DNA from: Euglena gracilis
Lineage: Eukaryota; Euglenida; Euglenophyceae; Euglenales
Assembly: GCA_039621445.1 (NCBI GenBank)
Contig: CP154954.1
Coordinates: 67,800,714 to 67,864,713 of the forward strand
Length of the DNA stretch: 64,000 nucleotides
Direction: 5' to 3'
The translations under genes and the position numbers were made by a program. The notes under the pieces were generated by a model. It searched no databases. It was not told the DNA's origin and saw only the letters and a list, made by a program, of their open reading frames with translations. Below are positions 55,016 to 64,000 of the stretch, one piece after another (the stretch's first letter is position 1; the number at the start of each line of letters is the position of its first letter).

Positions 55016-55525
55016 CCCTACCCAGGGGGGGGGAAATTGATATCGGAGGCCTTCGGAAAAATTGCGGAAAAATTGCGGAAAAATTGCGGAAATTGCGGAA
55101 AAATTGCGGAAAAATTGATATCGGGTATACACATTTCTGCTTGGGGGGACTTAGAAAATTTTCAATTGTGAGGTTCAGAACACCGCAACACCCACGTCGA
55201 TGCAGGCGAGCACAAATCAACACGCTTGATGTTCTTTGCACAGGTGGGACGCACCCAATCCTGTGACCAGTGGTGCACCTGTGAGAAAAATTGGTAAACT
55301 GGGGGGGGGAACAACAAAACACAATAGCACACCTGTTGATCCATTTGAAGAATGGCTTGAACTCATTGCATCTTCCATCTTCGGTGGTGGGGAAAAAAAT
55401 CTTCAAAAAAATGGTGAAAAATTGCGGAAAAATTGCGGAAATTGCGGAAAAATTGCGGAAAATTGCGGAAAATTGCGGAAATTGCGGAAAAATTGCGGAT
55501 ATCAATTCCCCCCCCCTGCCCTACC
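55016..55525. mobile_element. Fold-back with AAATTGCGGAA tandem arms
   Basis: GGGGGGAAATTGATATCGG at the left pairs with GATATCAATTCCCCCCC at the right. AAATTGCGGAAA is repeated in tandem at 55,054-55,118 and 55,417-55,498 in the same orientation. About 300 bases of unique sequence separate the arrays. Confidence 0.6.
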
Positions 55526-55659
55526 AGGAGGAAAAAATAAAAAGGCAGGACCTATCAGAGGTCTAATGGCCAAATTCAAACAAGCTGAAATCCAACCCCT
55601 CCCCCTGCTCGAAGGCCAGCCCCAAATCCTCAGGCAGGCAAAAGCCCGGGGTTGGCCCA

Positions 55660-55960
55660 GTTCGGCTGGGGGGGGGGGGTGGGGTCCTGGGCCAAACCCA
55701 GGGGAGTGGCAGGAAAAAAGACAGTAAGGAAACGCCAGGGGGGCCCCTCGCCAATGGCGTGAAGCCAGCCTGCCAGCCAGCGGCCTCTCCCGGAGGAGGC
55801 CACGGTGGCCGGGGGGTGGACCCGTTGCTGGGAGGGGAGGGTGAGGGGTCGGAAGCCAACCAAAGCACCGCTCGGCAGGCATCCGTCCGAGCGTTCTCTG
55901 AGGCGCTCTTTCCAGTCTCAAACGCTGACACAGTCTGTCTGTCTTGCGCACCAAACTTGC
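55660..55960. other. GC-rich island, possible unassigned exon
   Basis: This stretch has the high GC typical of exons in this window. On the minus strand a CTCCCCTCCCAG acceptor-like site (near 55,843) precedes an open GC-rich frame. I do not recognise the peptide; it could belong to an undetected gene downstream of the coiled-coil gene. Confidence 0.3.
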
Positions 55961-56953
55961 ACACCACAACAAAGCCAAAAGAGGGAGCCTTGCATTCTGG
56001 GTGCGCACAACACCCACAAGGAGGTTCAATAAGGGTTCACAACTACTCTGTTCTGTCATATATACGACAACTTGCGGAATTTGGTCTGACCTGTTGACCT
56101 GTGTGGCGGGAAATACTATAGTTAGGGGACAAAATTCGGGGGGAGGTAAAATGTGGAATAGCGCACAAGTGTTTTCAGGGATAATATTGAGTCTGATGAA
56201 TTTCCACCTCATCCTGGATGACAACGATGGTACTCAGACGAAAGCCTGGCTGCCAAAATACCGCACAGTTTGAAACCAAAGAGTATTGTGGCTATGCAAC
56301 GACTGATGCAGAGGAAGCACAACTCCTCTTTGACCAATGGGAAACATAAATGCAGACGTTTGTCGCTGATTCGGTGTGGAAGCTCAAAGAAGGCGTGGAA
56401 GGCTCAAGCAGATGCATGTGCTGCCCCACACTGATATTTTCTCACAGCTCGCAGCTATTTGTGGGGGAAAATAAAAATGAATCCTAATTTATCGCAGGAA
56501 TTCATAAGGCATGCCGTTTTAGGCCTAAATCAAGCCAAATTATTGGCCTAACTTTAGGGCAAACTTAGGCCTTGAACTATGCCCCTAACTCTGTTCCTTT
56601 TTATACCCGCAAATACACGTGGCCAACCTGGTGTCAGGAATCAAAAAATCGATCACGGACCTTGAACTTAACAATTGTCCGACATATCTGCGTGTGTTAT
56701 AAACTGCTTGTGCAATTTTATGATTGCTATTATAAATTATGATTGGCTCTTACATACATGCCATAAACCTGGCATGAATGCAGTCCACAAAGCTAAACAT
56801 CAGCAAGATCTGAAACCTTCGTTTTTTCCAGTTGTCAATTTGTGCACATTTGCAAACACGATGATGTCCTGGCGTCCGGGCCAAACGAGGGACAACAGTC
56901 GTTGCTAGACCGCGTCAGCGCCCCGCGCCGCCTGCCCAAAGGGGGAGGCAGCC

Positions 56954-57055
56954 TCAGGGGCTCTGGTGGAACGTGGCCTTCAGCTTGGTGGCCTTCTGCT
57001 TCAGGGCGGAGGCGAAGCGGGGGGTGGTCCCGCCCCGGCTGTGCTCTGCCTCCAC
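56954..57055 (-). CDS. Coiled-coil gene, terminal exon
   Basis: Encodes VEAEHSRGGTTPRFASALKQ followed by KATKLKATFHQSP and a TGA stop at 56,954-56,956. Acceptor GGGGTGGCGCAG. Confidence 0.7.
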   Translation of the reverse strand: MEAEHSRGGTTPRFASALKQKATKLKATFHQSP

Positions 57056-60000
57056 CTGCGCCACCCCCGGCGGGGGGCTCGGGCGGGGGGAGGCGGGTTG
57101 GGCAAGCACCAACGGTCGTCCAGAATCCCAGACTGAGTCACACCCAGTCACACCTGATCACGCCCGGTCACGCCTGATCACGCCTGATCACGCCTGATCA
57201 CACCCAGTCACGCCTGATCACGCCTAGTCATGCCTGATCACACCCAGTCACGGAACCCAACGTATGACGGTCCTCCAAAGCCAGTCATGCCCAGTCACGC
57301 CCAATCCCCGGTCGTACCCAGTCATTTCATAGGTACTTGGGGGGGTGACCAGGCAATGGCTTACTTTCCAGGGGGGGGGGCAGGGGGCGGGGGACGGTCA
57401 CTAACCAGGTTTTAAAACCAACTAAACTTAGCCAGTCAATTTTCGAAAGGCCAGTCAATCATTCTGCTGACGTGCGGGAGGGGAGAGGAGATACACGAGG
57501 TTGGCCGCTAAACTTGGTGGCGCGCGGGGGAGGTTACAGGTAAGGGGGTGTTTCAAAAAGGGGGGAATCACCGCCCACTCAAATCTGTGTGGGCCATTCC
57601 ATATGTTTTATCTTTTTTTAAAAAAAATGGTCAGGATGTTTGAGGTCATCCGTCTTTCACTTTGCTTCAACGGCATAGTCTTGCCCTCACCCTGTGGCAA
57701 GACTGTGCCACAGGGTAAGTGGCATAATCTTACCACTGCGCAAATATTGGTTTACACCCTTAGTCACAAATGTTTGCGTCTCGTGGCTATGTCAAGCGAG
57801 GAGCGGGGGGCCAAGGTTGCCGCCCGGAGGCCCCCGCCGGCCATCAGCTGCCCCAGCACGGCCTTCTTCTCGTCCAGCTGCCGCTGCAGCTCCAGCACCT
57901 GCGTCGTCAGCCGGGCGTTCTGCTGCCGCAGCCCAACGGCGGTGCCCCGCGCGGCGGCATACTGCGTCCTACGGGCGGCGGCGGTGCGGTTGAGCCACGT
58001 CTTCGCGGGGACCACCCGAACCAGGCTTTTGCTTAAGGACCCCGGGGGGGGGGGTACTGGCTAGCCAATCGGCTAGACACTGGAAAAAATGGACAAGCGA
58101 GAACCCCCCCTCCCCCCCCCGGTGGGGGGGGGGGTCCGGGGGTCCCTCCCACTGGAAATTTTTTTTTCCTCCGGCGCTGCGCGCCGAGGTGGAAATGAGG
58201 TTTTTAAGAGGTTTTTGGCTGGTTTTGTTCCAAAAATTCCCAAAAATGGCCAAAAACGGGCATTTTTGGCCATTTTGGGGGGTCCCCAAAAAATTTTCCG
58301 GCGCTTCGCGCCGGTCACTGGAAAAATTTTTTTCCACTAGCTAGCCCTGCTAGCAGACCTCCCCCCCCCCGGGGGGGTCTGCTAGAAATCCACTAGCCAA
58401 ATTTGGACTAGCTGCAGTCCAGCCAAAACGGGGGGGGGGGGGGAGGGTGGGGGGGGGGGGGGGGGGGGGGTTACTGCAATCCCTTAAAGCAAAAGCCTGA
58501 CCCGAACCGAAACAGTGTCACTTGGGCCGGCGGAAAAAAGCTGTTGGCTGGCTGACTGGCTGGCTGACTAAGTCACTTGGTGGAAATTGGAATCGAGACG
58601 GACCCGAAGAAACCGAAGCTGCCAAAAAATTGCCCATGGCTTGAAAATCCCGCAAAAAAAATTGAGCCTTGGCAGTTGTGGCATATTTGGCACCTCCTGA
58701 GACAAAAAACCCTGAAAAACATTCTCATGTGTTAAAATTTTCAGTGGCCCCCATCCTATGAGACAAGAATCTGGCTTTTTGCAAGGTTCGGTTGCATCAT
58801 TCTGAGGTGCAAACGGCATGCACACAGCGTGTGGACGTGCACAACAATCCACAGAGATCGTTGAAAATGGTGCAAAACATGTGATTAGTTGCTTTTTTTC
58901 AAAAGCGGAATGTGTTTGTGCATGACACTGAGATCAACCCTGATGTTTTGAGCAGGGAGAGGCGTTCAGCCAACAAGCTTTTTGGGATCAAGTTTCAGGA
59001 AGGTTATACACAACATTAAATGGGTCACGCGAAGAAAAAAAGAGCTCCTTCAAAGATTGCCATGGTTGTGAACCCTGCCTCAAAATTCATAACTATTCCC
59101 TCATGCAAAACACCCCCATTAAAAGGGGCACATCCACCATTTTGTGAAATTTGCCAATACATGTCAGAAATGCTGAAGCAGATTAGTTTGGTCATTCAGG
59201 TCCACACAAAAATGAAATGCAAATGGAAACATGCATTCCACTTCCTGAGCGGTCTATCTGCTTCAGAGTGGAGCAGACCGGGAGCCACTTCCTAATGAAA
59301 CCTCTCCAGACATGCGGTGGTGACTGGATGACAACATAGTGTCTGTGAGTGATGGCAGAAAGTGGAGCCCCACTGAACCCTACAGCACCCCCCACCCCCT
59401 CCCCCACCCCCCCCCCACACCTCCCCCACCCCCCATTGCATCATTTTTTTTGCTTAGTCGGCCTTCGGCCTCGTCCGGACCCACCCCCTCGGACCCCCCA
59501 GAACAAAAAATAACATGATCGATCTGTGCAACTAGGGGCATCCAACACCTGGACACCCCCCATGCCGCCCCCCCCACCCCCCCACCCCTCCTCCACACCA
59601 CCTCCCCACACATACCCTCCACAGTACCCCACACTTGAGTGTGGAGGTTCCACTGTATGCCATAACCCCCCCTCCAAATATAAAGTCCCCCCCAAATACA
59701 AAGCCCCCCTTGGGGGCAGGCATTTGCTTAGGGACCCGGGGGGAGGGTACTGGCTAGCAAATCGGCTAGACACTGGAAAAAGTGGACTAGCTAGACCCCC
59801 CCTCCCCCCCGGGGGGGGGGGGGTCCGGGGGTCCCCCCGACAGGAAAAAATTTTTTTCCTCCGGCGCTGCGCGCCGAGGTGGAAATGAGGTTTTTAAGAG
59901 TTTTTTGGCTGGTTTTGTTCCAAAAAATCCCAAAAATGGCCAAAAATGGGCATTTTTGGCCATTTTTGGGGGTCCGAAAAAAATTTTCCGGCGCTTCGCG

Positions 60001-63000
60001 CCGGTCACTGGAAAAAATTTTCCCACTAGCTAGCCCTGCTAGCAGACCCCCCCCCCCCGGGGGGTCTGCTAGAAATCCCACTAGCCAAATTTGGACTAGC
60101 TGCAGTCCAGCCCCCCCCCCGGGGGGGTACTGCAATCCCTTAAGCAAATGCCTGCTTGGGGGGTTTGTTTTTGCCGCCCAAATATAAAGCCCCCCCCTGA
60201 TGGGGAGCCAGACGATGGTGTCATCCAGGAAAAAGTTGAAAATTTTGGGTGGATACAACACTTTTTTCACCAAAAGGCTCCATAATAATTGTCGAATTTG
60301 AGGAAAATAGGAGGTTCACAACGGAAATTTGGCATAGAATTGGTACTTTGCCACAATTAAAGGCCGCGAAAGGTCATAGAGGCCACCCAAAAAAGTTTGA
60401 TCCCCCCCAAATATGAAATCCCCCCCCCAAATATAAAGCCCCTTGAGGGTCTTGAAATCCTGTCCAAATATAAAGCCGCGGGGTTTTATATTTGGGGGGG
60501 GGGTTATGTGGTGTCTGTCATCACTCTGACAAAGACCCCTTTTAATAATTTTGATGACAAACTGCACTTTTGAAAGTCGGATAATGAACCGCCGTTGTAT
60601 TCAGGGGGGGGGGACAATGCCTCAAATTTCAAATGAAACAAGAAACGTTCTGGTGGGGTTGCTATCACTGTTTGTTGGAGCCTCTCAGATGGAATCTAAA
60701 GTTGCTCAGGGACATGCTTTTTACAAAACACAAAGAGGTTGACTGGCTGTTTTCCGGGAACAACTGAATGGTTCTTGGTCTGGGACATAACCTACCCAGG
60801 AATAGAAAACATTGGAGTTGGGTAAATTTTGGGGCAGGATCATCCAACATGTGCCTGCACTGAGAATAAGAAAGCAAGACGTCATCAAACCGGGGGTTGA
60901 GGAGACGTTTGACCAACAGGCACACCGCAGCTCCTCCAGCTGCTCCACCGCCTGCGCCGACGCCGACAGGTTGGACGGCCCGGAGGTGTCGCGGCTGGCT
61001 TCGGCCCCGGCGGCGTGCCGGAGCTGCTCCGCCACGGCCTCCACCAGGCCCTGGGTGAGGCCGAGGCTCTGCTCCTGGAGCGGACGCAGGGGAGGGGGGT
61101 CCCCAAGGAAAAGGAATGAAGACGGCGTATGTGTGTCTGATATGTGTGGTGTGTATGATGTGCGAATGACATATAACGCATTTGACGCACGCACACACGC
61201 ACCGCCTGCGGGTAACAAAAAGTTTCCCCTTGGGATGAGCACCCACCCACCACCACCTTCTGGTGTGGGGGGGGGGTAAAAAAACTTGTTTATGGGTAAT
61301 TTCGGTGCCTTTTTACAGCAGTTCTTGCAAAAGATACTTCTTCGCAGGAGTTGCAAAAACCTGGCAGTTTGGCATCTGTTGGATTTTGTGTCGAATGAAA
61401 TGTTGCCATTGAACTCCCTCTGTTGCTACCCTGCTCCCACCGACACACCCACCTGGGAGGTGGGGGGGCGGAGTAGGACACACCCACCCACTCACTGGCA
61501 GTTTGCAAAGAAAAATTCCTTGGGCCTTAGGTGACAACAAAATTGATTTAAAAACCGGCGCCCCTGGAAACACAGGAAGGGGTGGGGTCCCCTACCGACC
61601 ATCCATGGGGTTTCTGGGGTTCCCGGTCAGCCCCAACCCTGGCCGCTGCGTGGTGGGGGCACGGCTCGCTGGTTGTGTGCTCGATGCTGAGGGGCGTCAG
61701 CGGCTCTTGGGTACCTGGAAAATGACAGCAACAAATGTGCATACTGAAACGGCCCACTGGAAGGACAGTTTCTGCGGAAGGAAACAGAAAATGTTGCCAA
61801 ACCAAGATTTCTTTCAAAAGAGAACTGAACAACAAAATAGGGGAAATGGGTGTGCCTATCTCCATTCTTTGCAGCAGTGCGATTTACTCTTTGCTGACTT
61901 CTGTACAAATGTCACTTCACGGACTTCGGTTCAGAGGGATCCTCCTGGCGACTTCTCTTCAAAAGGACATAAAATGAATGATTTTGGGCATCTGAGAATT
62001 GAAGAACATTCCTTAACCTTTCTTTCCCTTTTATTCTCTGAAACAGATCGGTCTCACTGTTGTTGTTCGGCCATTTTAATAAAATGCGCAAAGTGAAGCG
62101 CGTTGTTCCTCCCCGCGCTCCTGATTTCACGGCAACAAATGTCCAAGTTTCCCAACACAATTTTGTGCCCATTTCGTCCAAATTCCACAAATCTTTCAGC
62201 AAAATTCCATCTTTTTTTAAACCAAAAATGTCGATTTTATAACCTAAAGCTATCGGTATTTCGCCAATATTGTGCCGATCGTGTGGCACCTACCGGCGCG
62301 ATGTGGATGACATTGGCTGGCAAACCGTCCTTGGTTGGCAAGGACCAAGCAAAGAGAATCTGCTGTGATGTGGCTCTTCAAGTGGAATAGGGTGTTGCCT
62401 TCAGTTATTTACTTTTCAATATTTGCAGCAGTTGCAATATGCCTGTGAAGATTAGCAATTTGTGTGCATCTTTATGTACACACATAAACACATCGACAGG
62501 CAAACAGACAGGTGGACAGACCGATGGATATGTGATAAGCATTATGTGTATGTGTGTATGCACAAGCATTCTTGTGTGTGTATGCATTTGCATAGAAACA
62601 CACATGTAGACATGCACAAACTGTGCGCATGTGTGCCCATATATACCCTTCAATTCAGGTAGCACACCATCACTGCCCATGGAAATGTGGGGAAGAAGCG
62701 TTCCCAAAGCGTCCTGAACGTTGTCCCAGTGCGCCTGCCATGAACGGTTGCAATTGTGGTGCTCCCGCCGTGCAATTTGCAGCTGCTGTTGGTGGTTATC
62801 AAGCAGAGTCCTGCAGGGAAAGGGGGAAAATTGGAGGAAAAAAATGAAGCAATTTAACAAAAAAATTTAATAATATTGCTCAAACAAGATCAAAAGAGCG
62901 ATTTGGTTCAAAATGAAATAATATGCAATGAAAATGCATGGAAAGAAATTTGAGGGGGAAAATGTTTGGTGGATTGTCAGCAGTCAAATGTTTAGATGAA

Positions 63001-63459
63001 CAAACATCTAAGGAATACCAACACGCCACAAAGACAAAATGATAACACCAGATCAACAGACAGGTGACGAGGGGAGAGGACTTTCAGGACTGGTGCATGG
63101 AGAGTGTGACGCACGCTGCTCACACTCAACGGCCCGCCACACACTGGAACTTCGCCTCCTGCGCTTTCAGTGCGTCCGTCACCATATTGTGGTCCCGCTT
63201 CTTCAGCTCCTCCTTCACCGACTGCATCCAGGGTTTCGTGGTGTGTGCTTTTCCAGGACTGCGAGGGGGGAGGGCACCCCAGGAGAGGATCCCCTGAGGC
63301 CCAGGGGGGGGGGGTTGTTGTGGTCCAGCTATTTGTGAATGGTCACAAGCCTGCATCGTCTTTGAATCCAACGTTGAAACAAAACTCTGGCCGCAGCTCC
63401 ACCCGCAGGAGGTCCCTCTCCTTCCGCAGCACCGCGGCTTGCTTCCGCAGCACCGACCC
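56954..63459 (-). CDS. Coiled-coil protein, 3' part, six exons seen
   Basis: Minus-strand exons rich in Leu, Glu, Gln, Lys and Arg with heptad-like spacing form a long alpha-helical, probably coiled-coil protein. Visible stretches are VLRKQAAVLRKERDLLR, SVKEELKKRDHNMVTDALKA, LLDNHQQQLQIARREHHN, GLVEAVAEQLRHAAG, GLRQQNARLTTQVLELQRQL and the C-terminal SALKQKATKLKATFHQSP. Splice phases agree between exons except from 62,668 to 61,074, where one small exon appears to be missing. The 5' part lies beyond the window or was not recognised. I cannot name the family; such helices occur in cytoskeletal, ciliary and vesicle-tethering proteins. Confidence 0.65.
57128..57255. repeat. CACGCCTGATCA tandem array
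   Basis: About eleven units of 10-11 bases alternating CACGCCTGAT, CACACCCAGT and related words, in the last intron of the coiled-coil gene. Confidence 0.9.
57821..57968 (-). CDS. Coiled-coil gene, penultimate exon
   Basis: Encodes TQYAAARGTAVGLRQQNARL, TTQVLELQRQLDEKKAVLGQ and LMAGGGLRA. Clear heptads (L-x6-L). Acceptor CGCCCGTAG. No GT donor lies at the codon boundary; GC (GGGCG|GCAACC) gives the correct phase to the terminal exon. Confidence 0.72.
58022..58499. mobile_element. hAT-like fold-back element, CAGGC copy A
   Basis: CAGGCTTTTGCTTAAGG at the left pairs with CCTTAAAGCAAAAGCCTG at the right, flanked by the exact octamer ACCCGAAC (58,014-58,021 and 58,500-58,507). It contains CCGGCGCTGCGCGCCG and CCGGCGCTTCGCGCCGG hairpins around CCAAAAATGGCCAAAAACGG. 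Copy B lies at 59,717. It sits 53 bases upstream of an exon of the coiled-coil gene. Confidence 0.88.
59673..60520. repeat. CCAAATATAAAGCCCC repeats around copy B
   Basis: Words of the type CCCAAATATAAAGCCCCC occur at 59,674, 59,691, 60,176, 60,408, 60,427 and 60,465, plus the inverse TTTTATATTTGGGGG at 60,484. Copy B of the CAGGC element is inserted among them, so this is probably an older element that was split. Confidence 0.65.
59717..60154. mobile_element. hAT-like fold-back element, CAGGC copy B
   Basis: CAGGCATTTGCTTAGGG at the left and CCCTTAAGCAAATGCCTG at the right, flanked by the exact octamer CTTGGGGG (59,709-59,716 and 60,155-60,162). It is co-linear with copy A over its whole length with few substitutions; the main differences are in the length of the poly-G/poly-C tracts. 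Confidence 0.88.
60926..61074 (-). CDS. Coiled-coil gene, exon
   Basis: Encodes EQSLGLTQGLVEAVAEQLRH, AAGAEASRDTSGPSNLSASA and QAVEQLEEL. Acceptor TCCGCTCCAG, donor GTGTGC. Phase agrees with the exon at 57,821. Confidence 0.72.
61912..62289 (-). pseudogene. Pogo/Tigger-like transposase fragment
   Basis: A minus-strand open frame of 125 codons includes GYKIDIFGLKKDGILLKDLW, NLDEMGTKLC and AVKSGARGG. The WNLDEMG pattern resembles the first catalytic Asp region (NxDETG) of DDE_1 transposases of the pogo/Tigger type. The second and third catalytic acidic residues are not visible. It sits in an intron of the coiled-coil gene and is probably a dead fragment. Confidence 0.45.
62668..62810 (-). CDS. 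Coiled-coil gene, exon
   Basis: Encodes TLLDNHQQQLQIARREHHNC, NRSWQAHWDNVQDALGTLLP and HISMGSDG. Acceptor TTTCCCTGCAG, donor GTGTGC. Phase agrees with the exon at 63,145. Confidence 0.7.
63145..63221 (-). CDS. Coiled-coil gene, exon
   Basis: Encodes SVKEELKKRDHNMVTDALKA and QEAKF. Acceptor CCTGGATGCAG, donor GTGTGT. Confidence 0.68.
63403..63459 (-). CDS. Coiled-coil gene, first exon recognised
   Basis: Encodes GSVLRKQAAVLRKERDLLR. Acceptor CACACCTCCCAG; the donor GTGGAG was chosen for phase, a later donor is possible. Confidence 0.62.
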
Positions 63460-64000
63460 CTGGGAGGTGTGGGTGGCTGCACCGATGAGAGGGAACCTTT
63501 GGGGCAGGCCGTTGCCTTCCTGTGACCCCACCCCACCCCAATTAAGTTGGCCGAAAAAAGTTGTTGGTGTTCAAGCGTTCCAATGCACAAAATCCACGAA
63601 ACAGCCACCATGTCACACCCAAAATGACAAACACAAATAAATCCGAAAGGTGGAGGACCGTCCGGGGTTCGAAGTCACAGAGAATGGAACGTGTGGCTCA
63701 TGCGGGACGCCGTACGCAGGCCCTTGCCTTTGACAAAAGCCGAAGAAACTGTAATGCAAAAATCGTCCCTGGGAATTGGCAGGTTTATCAACAAAGCCTG
63801 AAATATTGAAGAACCTTGTCGGTCGCGAAACCTTTAATGGCAGATTTGGGTGGAGGACGGGGGGATTGCAGTCGGTGATTCGCCATTCTTCCTCTTCGAA
63901 TTCATGGGGAAACAGGTGAACTTCACGGTATAAAACCACAGGTGTTTATTGGCAAGTTATAAATGCAGACTTTCTGGCACATGCCACAAGACACCTCATC
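63460..64000. other. Right edge, no gene recognised
   Basis: Unique sequence. A minus-strand open frame at 63,613-63,939 (containing PHEFEEEEWRITDC) could hide a further exon of the coiled-coil gene, but splice signals are not convincing. Confidence 0.35.

Overview
The window looks like nuclear DNA of an intron-rich eukaryote, most likely a protist or alga. Short GC-rich exons (about 45-220 bases) are scattered through long introns full of simple repeats and fold-back elements. Nothing bacterial or viral is visible. I cannot name the species from sequence alone. All exon calls come from reading six-frame translations against remembered protein families and then checking splice signals and codon phase; no alignment or transcript data was used.

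Layout: (1) 2,865-3,004, plus strand: the last exon of a PLP-dependent Cys/Met-metabolism enzyme. (2) 37,810 down to 5,857, minus strand: a WDR6 / Trm734-like WD-repeat gene in 26 proposed exons over 32 kb. The proposed phases agree from exon to exon and add up to 957 codons with one terminal stop. (3) 48,153 down to 43,274, minus strand: a complete six-exon acyl-protein thioesterase (LYPLA/APT) of 210 residues with a full Ser-Asp-His triad. (4) 63,459 down to 56,954, minus strand: the 3' part of an unidentified coiled-coil gene, whose 5' end lies beyond or near the right edge. Three neighbouring genes run the same way; the PLP-enzyme gene converges on WDR6. The likely jobs (tRNA anticodon methylation, protein depalmitoylation, amino-acid metabolism) are unrelated housekeeping roles with no sign of a shared pathway.

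The most striking content is the repeats. At least a dozen fold-back elements have ends of the form CAGG...CCTG and 8-base flanking direct duplications (several exact), long poly-G/poly-C blocks and a GGCGCC-type hairpin core. They look like non-autonomous hAT-type transposons. One of 1.15 kb carries a Cys-rich ORF; a 2.4 kb one is nested and internally duplicated. A second kind of fold-back, carrying TTAGGG-like stretches, sits in AT microsatellites at 19.7-21.3 kb. Long (CA)n and (GTAT)n arrays lie directly against WDR6 splice sites. The region 50.4-53.2 kb has a cluster of GCGCA-NN-TGCGC palindromes.

Stretches with no recognised gene: 1-2,864; 3,005-5,856; 37,811-43,273; 48,154-56,953; and 63,460-64,000. 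They hold the repeats listed, plus unique sequence in which I see no supported gene.
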